DNA of 64,000 nucleotides from contig QXEO01000339.1 of the NCBI GenBank assembly GCA_007115705.1, positions 8,825,122-8,889,121 of the forward strand, read 5' to 3'. The notes below the pieces were generated by a model. The model worked only from the letters and a program-made list of their open reading frames with translations. It had not been told where the DNA came from and searched no databases. Both the position numbers and the translations under genes were made by a program. Position 1 is the stretch's first letter. Each line of letters begins with the position of its first letter. Origin of the DNA: Dactylis glomerata (taxonomy: Eukaryota; Streptophyta; Magnoliopsida; Poales; Poaceae). Of the stretch, positions 35,902-46,915 are shown one piece after another.

Positions 35902-36164
35902 GGGGGTGTTTGGTTACTAGCCACATTTTGCCAAGTCAAAGTATGGCTAGCCATAAAAGTGTGGTAGCTACAAAAAAGTGTGGCTAACAAATTGGAAGCC
36001 AAACTTTAGCAAAAGTTGGCAAAAAAATTAACTCTATGACAAGTGGGCCATATAATTAATGAAGTGTGGCAATTACAAGTATGGAAAAAACCAAACACAA
36101 GCCAAACAACTTATGGCCGCCAAAGTTTGGCTTAGCAAACTGTGGCTGGGAACCAAACAGGCCC
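35902..36164. mobile_element. MITE with GGG..TGTTTGGTT ends (263 bp)
   Basis: The left end GGGGGTGTTTGGTTACTAGC pairs with GGGCCTGTTTGGTTCCCAGC on the minus strand at the right end. The inner arms ATTTTGCCAAG / GTTTGCTAAGC also pair. It is flanked by GTA on both sides (35899-35901 and 36165-36167). A 3-bp duplication suggests PIF/Harbinger (Tourist). Just right of it, GCCCGTAGTAA is duplicated in tandem. Confidence 0.75.
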
Positions 36165-36437
36165 GTAGTAAGGCCCGTAGTAAGCTGCTCGTTCTGCATG
36201 GGCGTTACGCGTACGGACAAACTCTACACAAGTGGTAGCTTGCACCTAGAGGCAAATCACAAATGTCACCTTCACGGGAGCAAGACATGCACGTAGTTTT
36301 AGCTTTTGATTTGCAGCAACGACGTCTCTCCGATATGTTTTCCCTTATTTTCATGCGGACCGAGCCAGGTCTGTCTTGTTATATCTAAATCTGATGACCA
36401 CGTTTGATGTTCCAATTAACGTACGTGACTACGTGTA

Positions 36438-36779
36438 CTCTCTCCGTTTCTAAAATATACTAATCAAGTTGTTTTAGCCTATCGTTGACACGCATATATC
36501 TAGATGCTTATTACTATATAGGTTCTCTCTTTTACTTCTAACATACTCTCTTCATTTTAAAATATAAGTTCTTTTAGCTTTGTGAAGCAAATATATGAAG
36601 ATATCTCTTTTACTGTGTAGATTCGCTTGAATATACACACTAAAAGATGTCTAGATACATTTGCTTCACAAACCTAAAATATCTTATATTTTAAAACTGA
36701 GAGAATACACATTAAAAGATACCTCATATATGCATATCAATGATAGGCTAAAATATTTTATATTTTAAAATGGAGGGAG
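36438..36779. mobile_element. Stowaway MITE (outer), interrupted by another Stowaway
   Basis: The left end is CTCTCTCCGTTTCTAAAAT; the right end on the minus strand is CTCCCTCCATTTTAAAATA. The flanks are TA (36436-36437 and 36780-36781). With the inner element and one TA removed it is about 180 bp. Confidence 0.82.
36546..36705. mobile_element. Stowaway MITE (inner, 160 bp)
   Basis: The ends are CTCTCTTCATTTTAAAATA and, on the minus strand, TTCTCTCAGTTTTAAAATA. It is flanked by TA (36544-36545 and 36706-36707) inside the outer element. Confidence 0.82.
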
Positions 36780-36966
36780 TATTTTTTTTAGGTCGCGACT
36801 ACACACAACAGACATTCTCCACTGTTGGAAACAGGATAGAACGTTCCAACAGCCCATCCCTGCGTCCCGGTAGCCAAACCCCAAAAATTAGAATGGCGTC
36901 GGTCAACGACCGGCTGAAGCTAATTAGGACTCGACACATGAATGAGTTAATAATAATTAGGATCTA

Positions 36967-37124
36967 CTCTCTCCGTTTTAAAATATAAGATGTTTTAGGT
37001 TTGTAAAGAAAATATATTTAGATATATTATAGTATGTATATTCAAGTGAACCTATACACTAAAAGATATCTAGATACATTTACTTGATAAATCTAAAACA
37101 TTTTATATTTTAAAACGGAGGGAG
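36967..37124. mobile_element. Stowaway MITE (158 bp)
   Basis: The ends are CTCTCTCCGTTTTAAAATA and, on the minus strand, CTCCCTCCGTTTTAAAATA. It has TA flanks at 36965-36966 and 37125-37126. Confidence 0.88.
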
Positions 37125-37310
37125 TAGTTGAGATTTTTTCTTATTTTTAGTACCCAACTGGCACACCCCGCAGAATTATAAGATCCATGTTGTATCTATT
37201 TCCCTTTTTGGGGTTTGCTATTTCTCAGTCGGCTGACTACCAAATTGTTGGATTGTGTTTTGATTCGTCTTAGCCATGAGTTGTGAACTTGTAATATGAG
37301 TTGCAACATA

Positions 37311-37468
37311 CTCCCTCCGTTTATAAATATAATATGTTTTAGGGTTGTAAAGCAAATATATCTAGAAAAGTTTTAGTGTGTATATTCGAGTGAATTTACA
37401 CACTAAAAGATGTTTAGATACATTTACTTCACAAAGCTAAAATATCTTATATTTATGAACTGAGAAAG
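37311..37468. mobile_element. Stowaway MITE (158 bp)
   Basis: The ends are CTCCCTCCGTTTATAAATA and, on the minus strand, CTTTCTCAGTTCATAAATA. It has TA flanks at 37309-37310 and 37469-37470. It is the same length as the preceding element and shares interior sequence with it. Confidence 0.87.
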
Positions 37469-37470
37469 TA

Positions 37471-37895
37471 GATTTTTCTAGTTACGTGGGGTTAGATCTC
37501 AGATTTTACTACATGCACATTTATTAATTACACCTAAGAAATATGTCCTGGGCCGATAAATTCATTTATGACTCATGTTAGTCGTGAGTGACAAGTTGGC
37601 TTGCAACATACGTTGCAGCAGAGAAAACTATCTCAGAACAATGTATTGTTTCATAAATCGCACTAGTCATTAGATTGAGAATTAAATTACTTCTTAGATG
37701 ACTATGAATTAGTTAATCAGTTTTATGAGGTGTTTTGTTAATGACATCGATCGTATATGTGCACAACAAGGAGCCTAATGAAAAAAAGGAAACTTTTTTT
37801 AAAAGAAAAGAAGCAATTCTATCTTCACGGGAAGCAACAGCCTACACACATCCAAGAATCAATAAAGAGACCTAAGCTAGTTACGGGAAGCAAAG
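37471..37895. other. Intergenic, nothing identified
   Basis: This is AT-rich sequence with no gene or repeat structure that I can support. Confidence 0.4.
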
Positions 37896-40800
37896 CTACA
37901 TCAATGTATTCGGCCAACAACACAAGATGTTCAAAGCTCAATCATGTTTTTTTTTACAACAGCTCAATCATGTGTTTGGTTGTCACACAAGTGCTTAACC
38001 CTCTAACCTATGGAACACCTCGGTGGCTTGTCTTCTAGATCCGCATAGAGAGCCCTCATTTCATTTTCCTTCTACAAACTAGACCATTCGTCAACAAATT
38101 AAGTTGATCAAAGAAATGGGATCAGATAGGAGCATCCATCATAAACACGTCTTATGGTGTGTCCCAGGTCGTGGAACAATAATAGCCATACCAACCGCGG
38201 TCAATTTATTTTGAATTCTAGAAAAAAGGCTAACAACTCAATACATTGATTAAAACTAGCGGGAGCTAAAGGCAAGTCAAAACCACAATGAACTAATGAA
38301 AATTTATCTAGCCACTTCACACATAAAAGACAGATGATAAGTGTCATCTACAAAGGATAGTATGCACCTTTTTCACCACGAAGTCCTCTATGTATTAAAG
38401 TGTCTCTGGTCACAATACTCCTATGAGAAATAAGCCAAGAGAACACACATAATTTTGGAAGAATTTTGAATTTCCAAATAAACCTCCAAGGATACATTGG
38501 TGTATGTGCATGAAACTTCTAAGTACATAATTTAATAAATAAACTTTAGTGGATTAGGCAGCCATACCAAAGGGTTGTTAAATGTGATCTTACTCACTAA
38601 AAACTTCTCATAATTCCCCAGGAATCCAAATATCTCACTCAAATAGCTCTTCTAAATGAAGATATTAGGTCACATCGGATAGCACAACAATCATTTAGAG
38701 AAATATCACAATGATGAAAATAAAGGAACACGTGAAGACTCTCAAATGAAGAATAACATCGCCAAAATTCAAACGATAGCATAGAACTCGAAAGCACACG
38801 TAAAGCTGAGAGAGCACATCAGTAAAGGAAAGGATGTATTCAACAACGATCTCACTTATCCAAAATGTGAGGGTGCATATAGTTGAGCAAACATCTTGGA
38901 CTCTGGCAAGGAAGATTTCCAAACAAACGAAGTTGGGAATTGACCAAATCCCCTCACAAATATGCAAAGTTACCACGACAACCGCTGATGATAGGGAAAC
39001 ATGTAGTCCAACACTCAAGTACAGAATAATGCTGACAATTAACATAAATAGTTCCAGTACCAAGATTGATATGGTGACAAGAAGAAGTTGCCTTCTTCCC
39101 GCTCGATCAATGAGTCATATTGTGATACTAATAATGGGAAGCATCAAAAATGTCATAAGAGCCCTCATAAGAGTACACGCATAAGTGAAACTTGGCATCA
39201 AAAAGGTCATAACAGTAGACACACAACACCAGATTGGTCATGTATCTATGGACTATAATAGAGAATGTTGTTGATCCCAACAAAATGTTGAAATAATTGT
39301 ATTCCAACACCCGCTATCAAGGAACACTGTACTCTAGGTTCTAGTAGATTACTCTGTTTTGTGCCTTTGAAGTTTTACTTAGACAAGTGAAGATCAATAT
39401 TATAATTCCCAAATTGATCTTTATGATTTTCAAAGTTATTAACCAAAGTAGTAGCTTGTATGAAATTGCTACCCTTTGAAGTATCCAGATTTGAACTCTT
39501 TTCTAGATTTGGTACACCTTCATGTTGGCATACTTGTCCCATAGAATATTGTACTTGTCCATTTGAAAACACATCTAAAGAAGATTTCCATACTAGTTTC
39601 CAACAACAAATATAGACACTTCTCCTAGATGGAAGAAAACCTCTTATGTGTGATGCAACCAAATCACTTATGTGTTGCCTATTGATCCATAAATTAGTGG
39701 ACTCTCCTCCATATCATCTCTCCCATGTTATGGTTCCTCCTCTATGGGTGCTTATTTACTCTCCTCATCCTAGATAGTTCAACTCCTTGTTCTACTACAG
39801 CAAACAGATAAGACTAACAAGTGGATCAAAATACGATGCTCCATGACTAGTGAAAAGAGTAACAATATTTTTGTATTTGATTTGTTCCTTAATTGTATAG
39901 TCAACACATGGTAAATCTTCTTGAAGGACATTTAGTTAAAAATCTTCTCTATTTGATACCAAAGTATCATTTACACTTTCCTTAGGCCTAATCTTGTACA
40001 CTTTCAAACACGAAGCCATATCAATTCAAGTGCCTTTGATAAGACTCTCAATTTCACTCTAGTACATTTTTCCTTCTCTATTGTCTTTGTTAAAATTTAT
40101 TTGCTTCATTCACCCTTCCTTGCCTCACAAGTCACAAGCTAACTCGAAGACACGGACAAAATAGAAAATGGTTGAGACATAGAATATATCATTGATGGTA
40201 TTGATTATATATAGAGCATGATTCTTCAGTTAACCGTACGCATTAGAGACATCCAAAACACCATACAATAGGACAATAGCATCCCTAAAGAACTATTTAA
40301 CTGAGGGAATGTATTTAGTTTTCCTCTTATATCTGAAGGGACAATCTCTAAGATTTATATTGGGACAAGTGTGACTTACAAACCAATACTAAATGGTTTC
40401 AACATGCCTTGTTAATAGCAACATGTAAACATGTTTAGACAAAAATGTAACCAACAATGGAGAAAAAATGGATAGTAGGTCCGAGACAAGTAGTGTCACT
40501 CGTATACCGAATGCATAACCAACGTACATGCGAATGTTGTGATCATTAACACACCAATAAGTGTCATGATAACGATAGATCCATCAACCAGTGGCATGCT
40601 CTGCAGATTGAACTCCTCTTTTCTGTAGAACATAGCCCTTGCGATACTTTCATTATCCCAACCCTGCAGTAGGTTGTCGATTGACACTAGCATTGTAATA
40701 AGGAGCAACCACCGATGGATTATAAGTCAAGTGGCATTGTGTTGCATACAGGTTTTTTATAGGCCAACGGATTGAAGCATGTAGATCCATGGTGTGGTGG

Positions 40801-41141
40801 ATTAGTATCGGTGGGAGGAGCAATATCGAAGTCATCAGTCAATGCAACGGCCAATTCCTCCATGTAGAAGATGAGGGAAACTAAGTATTTCTCTTCCTCA
40901 AACACATACACAGCACAACATTTATCGATCTAGTTAGTTGGTCGACTAAGGAGGACGCATATGGAGCCAACTTTGTCTTTTTCTCCAATCTGTGGATTCT
41001 TCATAATAGACATCGTCGACAATTCCTGTCGAAGACCAATGACTCTTCTGCCACATTTTTTTCTTTTGTAAACAAAATATTTTAGCACCAAGATGATATC
41101 AATTACACCCAGCCTTTGCAACAATATAATGTCACAAACTA
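37896..41141. repeat. Tandem segmental duplication, unit A (about 3.2 kb)
   Basis: It aligns in order and orientation with 41142-44345. It starts CATCAATGTATTCGGCCAAC, compared with CATCAATGTATTTGATCAAC in unit B. It ends after GATGATATCAATTACACCC and the block with CAACAATATAAT. The units abut directly. Each holds a minus-strand sugar-transporter pseudogene. Confidence 0.85.
38695..40720 (-). pseudogene. Tonoplast monosaccharide transporter (TST/TMT) pseudogene, copy A
   Basis: TST proteins import hexoses into the vacuole by proton antiport. The N-terminal piece (40708-40496) reads IDNLLQGWDNESIARAMFY and EEFNLQSMPLVDGSI, matching the GWDNxTIAGAxLYIKxEF start of TST. The central cytosolic loop is recognisable near 39600-39480 (WKLVWKSS, then QHEGVPN). 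The C-terminal piece (39063-38695) has IPNFVCLEIFLARVQDVCST and ALTFWI-like TLTFWISEIVVEY, matching transmembrane segments 10-11. Frameshifts and stops occur throughout. The pieces lie in one stretch with little room for introns. Confidence 0.8.
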
Positions 41142-44100
41142 GTCTATACATCAATGTATTTGATCAACAACATAAGAAGTTCAAAGATCAATCATGTGCT
41201 TGGTTTTCACCCTAACGCTGAACCCTCTAATCTATGGAATACCTTGGTGGTCTGTATTCTGGATTTGCCTAGGAGAGACTTCATTAACTTTTCCTTTTGC
41301 AAACTAGCCCATTCATCAATAAATTGAGTAGATCAAAGAAGGAGGTGGGGGGTCATATATGGGAATCCATCATAAACACGTGTAATAGTGTGTCCCGGAT
41401 TGTTGAAACAACAACAGCCATATCGACCGCAGTATTTTTATCACATCTTCAAACTAGAAGGAGTTGAAGTCAAGTCAAAAGAACAATGAACTATAATGAA
41501 AATTTATGTATCCACATCACACATAAAGACATATGATCAATGTCATATGCGAAGCATAATATGCACCTTTCTATGCCTTCCTCTATATATTAGTAAAGTG
41601 TTTCTTGTCACAATACTGCTGTGAGAAAGAACCCAAGAGAACACACTTAATTTTGGAAGATTCCAAATAAACCTCTAAGGATATATTGGTATATGTGAAT
41701 GAAAGTTCTAATATAATTAGCAAATTAACTTTAGTAGGATTGGGCATCCATACCAAAGTGTCGTTAAACATGATGCTACCCACCTAAACTTATCATAATT
41801 ACCCATGAATCCAAATATCTCACTTAAATAACTCTTCTAAAATGAAGGCATTCGGTCACATAGGATAGCACACCATTGACTAGAATATCCTTCATAGAGA
41901 AATATCATACCTTTTGATGAAAATACATGAATACACGAAGTCTTGAGGGAATTTGTTTCTGGCACTCTCAAATACATGAATAACATAGCAAAAAATGAAA
42001 GCGGTGACATAGATCCCAAAAGCACCCATAAAGTCGAGAAAACTCATCATAAAAGGAAATGTGTATCTAACAATGATATCACTTATCCAAATATCAGGTA
42101 AGCAAATGGCTCAAACTCTAGCGGGGATGATTTTTGAACAAAATTTATTTTTGAGCAAAATGTTTTGGGTATTGAACCAAATGCCATCACAAATATGCAA
42201 AAGTATACCATGTTACTTGTTTGTTGAGAGGGAAATATGTAATCCAACACTTAAGTCCACAATGTGGATGACAATTAATTAAAATAAATAGTTCTAGTAC
42301 CAATATTAGTATGGTGATAAGAAGAAGTTGCCTTATTCCTGCTCGATCAATGAGCCACATGGCGATCGCAATAAAGGGAAGCATCAATAAGTTCATAAGA
42401 ACTCATACAAGAATATACACAAAAGTTGAACTGGGATGAATATTGGAAATAAGAACCCCAACACCAACTTGGTCAAGTATATATGGACTATAATAGAGAA
42501 TATCGTTGATCCGAACAAACTTCTAAAACAACTGTATTCCAACGCCTACTATCAATGCATGCTTTACTCCAAGTTCTAGTAGATTACTCCGTTTTGTGCA
42601 TGTGGATTTTTTCTTGGATGAGTGAAGATCAACATTCTGATTCCCAAATTGATCTTTCTACCCTCTGGATTATCCAGATTGGAAGTCTTTTCTGGATTTG
42701 GTGCACCTTCATGTAGGTAAACTTGTTCTACACAATCTTTTACTTGTCCACATCCAAAGAAGATTTCCATGCTAGTTGCCAACCACCACAAATATAGCCA
42801 CTTTTCCTGTATGGAATCAAACTTCTTCTCTGTGATGCAACCAAATCACTTCTCTTTGTCTGCCTATTAATCCACAAATCAGTGGATCATAAATACTTTC
42901 TTCCATATCATATATCTCATATTATGGTTCATCCTCTATATATGGGATCCTTTTTTGTATTCTCCTTCATCTCAGATAGTTGCACATTTTGTTCAACTTC
43001 AGCTAACAAATTGCATCCCTCAAGGAAACTCTCATGTACACTCCCAATAAGAATAACAAGTCGATCAAAATACCATGCTCCATGACTAGTGAAAGGAGTA
43101 ATAATATTTTCATTTGTTATTTGTTCCTTAATGATATAGACAACACATGGTAAATCTTTTCGAAGGACACATAGTTCATGATCTTCTCTATTTAATACAA
43201 GAGTATTATTTACCCTTTCCGTACGCCTATTCTCATACTCTTGTAAACACGGAGCCCGATCAATTCGTGTACTTTTAGTAAGACTCGCAATTTTACGTGA
43301 GACATTTTGACTGTAGTATCTGTATTTTTTTTTTGCTTCGTCCACCCTTCCTTGCCTCATAAGTCACAACCAGAGATGTGGGCGAATATAAAATGATTGG
43401 CATAGAATATATCATTGATGGTATTGATTGTATCCCAAGCATGATTCTCCAGTTAACCTTAGGAATTAGGGACATCCAAAACGCCATACTATAGGATAAT
43501 AGCATCCCTAAAGAACCAGTTAACTGAGGGAATGTATTTATTTTTCTCTTATATCCAAAGGGTAATCTCTGAGATATATATTTGGACAAGTGTGACTACC
43601 AAACCAATGCGAATCCTCAACATGCCTCATGAATAAAACATGTAAGCATGATGAGACCGAAATATAACCAACAATGCAGCAATAAAGGATAATAGTGCCA
43701 ATGCAAGCAGCATCATCTGTCTACCGAATGCATCGGCGAACGTCTGTGAGAATGTTGTGAATATTGTCGCACCAAGAAGTGCCATGGCCATGATAGATCC
43801 CTCAACCATTGGCATGCTATGCAGGTTGAACTCCTCTTTTATGTACAACATAGCCCTTGCGATACTCGCATTGTCCCACCCGTGCAGTAGGATGCCGATT
43901 GACGCTAGGAGTGTAATAAGCACTGAACATCGATGGATGCTAAGTCAGGCGGCAGAGTGTTGCATACATGTTTTTACAGGCCGAAAGATTGAAGAATGTA
44001 GATCCATGGCGTGGAGGAGCACTGGCGAAGTCATCAACTGGTGGAGTGGCCAAGTCCTCCATATGGAAGAGGAGGGCGGCTGAATATTTCTCTCGATCAA

Positions 44101-44345
44101 AAACATACATATAAGAAAATTTAGCGATCTGGTTATTTGGTCGACACGGGTGGATATATGCAGACCCAACATTGTCTTTTTCTCTAAGCCGTGGATTCTT
44201 CTGAATAGACATGGACGACAATTCATGGCGGAGATCAGTGACTTTCCTGCCACATTGTTTTTCTTTAAGTAAACGGAATATGTTAACACCAAGATGATAT
44301 CAATTACACCAAGTCTTTACAACAATATAATCTCATGAACTCCCC
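41142..44345. repeat. Tandem segmental duplication, unit B (about 3.2 kb)
   Basis: This is the second direct copy of the 37896-41141 unit. It diverges by substitutions and small indels; unit A has a small extra direct repeat near 37940-37970. Unit B ends at about 44345, roughly 250 bp before the GA2ox upstream region. Confidence 0.85.
41840..43930 (-). pseudogene. Tonoplast monosaccharide transporter (TST/TMT) pseudogene, copy B
   Basis: This copy is better preserved than copy A. The N-terminus (43923-43627) reads ITLLASIGILLHGWDNASI, then YIKEEFNLHSMPMVEGSIMA and LLGATIFTTFSQTFADAFGR. The next piece (43589-43293) reads FPQLTGSLGMLLSYSMAFWM and NWRIMLGIQSIPSMIYSMP, then GGRSKKK in a shifted frame. 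The central loop (about 43120-42940) has LVILIGSVHESF, matching the PLVTLFGSVHE motif of TST. The C-terminal pieces read LMLPFIAIAMWLIDRAG (about 42390) and FAMLFMYLRVPETNS (about 41990). Multiple frameshifts and stops make it non-functional. Confidence 0.85.
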
Positions 44346-44685
44346 AAGTACTAGACTGGATTTTCCTTTTGTGTCAAATATTTTCTTTTAATGTTGGAGC
44401 TTAAATAATCTAGAGGTTTGACTGATTAAAACAGTGTCGTCTACTTCACTGATTAAAAGGGGTTAACAATGTTGAATTTTGTAATGGTGCCAATGAAATA
44501 TCTGTTGTCTGAGGCAGGCAACGATCATTCCTTCGTTGTAATTAATGAGACCAAAACGCTGCTGATGGGGCGCGCCCACGCATCAGATTCAGTCTGTGGT
44601 TTTCATGTACCCAACCCACGTCACTCGCACAAAATTAATACAGCAGCACCTGGTTACCTCCAGGTCACAACGCCTCTGGGGTCGC
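44346..44685 (+). promoter_or_regulatory. GA2ox upstream region
   Basis: This is the short stretch between duplication unit B and the TATA box. It contains the palindrome GGCGCGCC (44570) and CCACGTCACTCGC (44617), an ACGT-core type site. Regulatory function is inferred from position only. Confidence 0.35.
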
Positions 44686-44694
44686 CTATATATA
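44686..44694 (+). promoter_or_regulatory. TATA box of GA2ox
   Basis: CTATATATA lies in a GC-rich context, 132 bp upstream of the ATG at 44826. A transcription start near 44720 and a leader of about 100 bases are implied. Confidence 0.7.
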
Positions 44695-44825
44695 CGAGCC
44701 CGTCTCCAGACCATCCGATCACCACAAGCGCAAACGTGAAACAGAACAAGCCACCTCCCCTGTCTCGGCAGCCCAGCTCCCCTGCTCTCCTGCTCTGTTC
44801 CACTCCAAGCCGTGCTGAGAAAACC

Positions 44826-46641
44826 ATGGTGGCGATCACGGTGCCCTGCACCATCGACCATATACCGCTGATGAAATGCCCCAAGGCCGCTAATGCGGCG
44901 GTGCCGACCGTGGACCTGTCGGCGCCGGGCGCGGCGGCGGCCGTGGCGGAGGCGTGCCGCGGCGTGGGCTTCTTCCGCGCGACCAACCACGGCGTACCGG
45001 CCGCGCTCACTGATGCTCTGGAGGCCCGCGCCGCGGCCTTCTTCGCGCTGCCCCACGAGAAGAAGCTGGAGCACGCGACGGCGCGGCCATTGGGCTACGG
45101 CAGCAAGAGCATCGGCTCCAACGGCGACGTCGGGTGGCTGGAGTACCTCCTCCTCGCCGTCGGGTCCGGCTCCTGTTCCCTGCCGCCGTCGCTCCGGGCG
45201 GCGCTGGAGGAGTACACGGCGGCGGTGAGGGAGGTGGCCGCGCGGGTCCTGGAGCTGATGGCGGAGGGACTGGGGCTGGAGCGGGCCTCGCTGCGACGGA
45301 TGGTGGTGGACGAAGCTGCGGGGAGCGACGAGCTGGTGCGCGTGAACCACTACCCGGCGTGCCCCCTGGCGTCGGGCGTGACGGGGTTCGGGGAGCACAC
45401 GGACCCACAGATCATCTCCCTGCTCCGCTCCAACCGCACCGGGGGCCTCCAGATCATGCTCCGCGATGGCCGATGGGTCCCCGTGGCCCCCGACCCCGAC
45501 TCCCTCTTCGTCAACGTCGGTGACTCACTCCAGGTACACACTCTCACTCACTTAGCTAGAGTTACCTTTTATTTCAGAATCTCACCTAGTGTTACCTTTA
45601 AAGTCTACTCTGTTTTGCAATCTATCTGGGATTCGGCCCATGCATGATTTGGTTTGGTTTGGTTTGGTGCATTATTTAGTTTGTGTCGGTTCTTGCCTCG
45701 ATCATGCTAGTGGAAACAACCCCACAGCCTTTTCTTGTCAACGCCGTACCCTGCAACTTGCGCCTCAACTCAGATTTTTTTATAAATGTAACCCTCTGTC
45801 GAATGTAATTGTTCAAAATGACCCTCTCCAAATTTTATTGCCAAAACTGGCCTGGCGGGAAGTGGAAAAAGTGACACGTGTCTTCCCGCCAATCCAGGTG
45901 GCGGGAAGTAACCTTCCGCCAACCCAGCTGGCGGGAAGTCGTTTGCCATGTGTCGAAGCAAGAGACTTCCCGCCATCTGGGTTGGCGGGAAGTACACTTC
46001 CCGCCATCTGAGTTGGCGGGAAGTGACACGTGTCACTTTTTCCACATCCCGCCAGGCCAGTTTTGGCAATAAAATTTAGAGAGGGTCATTTTGAACAATC
46101 ATGTTGAGCAGAGGTCCATATTTGTAAAAAAATCCCTCAACTCATTGCCGTGCGACCACGCGTAGCTTAGACATAGTGTGTTCCCTACTACCTGTACGGC
46201 GGTCTCGATTTATAGCTGATCTGATCTGATGGCTGATGCACGTTCACTGCACTAGTTACTGAACTTTTTTACATTCATTCTGATGTGAGAACTTCTGTGT
46301 CCATTGACCAGGTGCTGACGAACGGGCGGTTCAGGAGCGTGAAGCACCGGGTGGTGGCGCCGGAGGCCGGAAAGCAGGCGAGACTGTCGGTGATCTACTT
46401 CGGCGGACCGGCGCCGACGCAGCGGATCGCGCCGCTGCCGGAGTTGCTCAAGGATGGGGAGCAGAGCCTGTACAGGGACTTCACCTGGGGCGAGTACAAG
46501 AAGGCAGCCTACAAGACCCGCCTCGGCGACTACCGCCTCGGACCCTTCGAACTCGCCGCCGCCGCCGCCAGCGCCGAACACCACTGCAGCGGCAGCAAGG
46601 CCGTGCAGCCGACGCCTCCTCACGTAGCACCAGTTCACTAG
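44826..46641 (+). CDS. GA2ox: Gibberellin 2-oxidase (GA2ox), two exons, 345 aa
   Basis: This is a 2-oxoglutarate/Fe(II) dioxygenase that inactivates bioactive gibberellins and precursors by 2-beta-hydroxylation in the cytosol. Exon 1 is 44826-45533, the intron 45534-46311 (CAG/GTACAC ... GACCAG/GTGCTG) and exon 2 46312-46641. The ATG at 44826 follows the TATA box; the open frame extends further upstream but would start in the promoter. The protein starts MVAITVPCTIDHIPL. It has an N-terminal DIOX_N part (GVGFFRATNHGVP), the GA2ox signature GYGSKSIGSNGDVGWLEYLL, iron ligands His191 and Asp193 (EHTDP) and His248 (VKHRV), and the 2-oxoglutarate contacts Arg260 and Ser262 (ARLSV). YFGGPAPTQRIAPLPELL is typical of the C19-GA2ox group. 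The length is normal. Only the later of the introns usual in this family is present. It is the only intact host gene in the window; the paralogue number is not assigned. Confidence 0.95.
45773..46134. mobile_element. Mutator-like foldback MITE in the GA2ox intron (362 bp)
   Basis: The ends are GATTTTTTTA and TAAAAAAATC, flanked by the 10-bp direct repeat CCTCAACTCA (45763-45772 and 46135-46144). Almost the whole element is an inverted repeat: TGTTCAAAATGACCCTCTC pairs with its complement at 46081-46100, and ATTGCCAAAACTGGCCTGGC also has its complement. The centre carries eight exact GGCGGGAAG/CTTCCCGCC motifs in alternating orientation. A duplication of 9-10 bp suggests Mutator (MULE). Confidence 0.85.
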
Positions 46642-46915
46642 CTAGCTAGTTAGGCTTTTGTATATGGTAACTAAAGGTAGTAGTTGCTGTTACGCTTCCT
46701 TGGCCAGGCCACAAATGCACCGGCACGGCAGCACCTGACTCTGCCGCTTCTGCCTGCTCAATTTGTCATGTGATCAAACCTTTGTAACTTCCACTAGTAG
46801 TAGCAGTAGCTGCAGGGAAATATTAGGTGCCACTTTTGTTGCTTAATTTTCACCGGCAGATAACGGCTTGCCGAATGCCACTGCCCGGTGTACTGTAAAT
46901 AGCTATGGTGTACAC
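46642..46915 (+). other. GA2ox 3' flank / probable 3' UTR
   Basis: This follows the TAG stop. It contains CAATTTGTCATGTGA, AACTTCCACTAGTAGT and CACCGGCAGATAACGGCTTG, all found again in the same order at 59100-59212. No clear poly(A) signal was chosen. Confidence 0.55.

Noticed and set aside
44469..44825. Upstream extension of the GA2ox frame starting at 44469
   Set aside because: It crosses the TATA box and implied transcription start, while the family N-terminus fits the ATG at 44826.
44589..45408. Long antisense open frames (269 and 133 codons) opposite GA2ox
   Set aside because: They are shadows of the GC-rich exon 1 coding sequence and have no recognisable protein motif.
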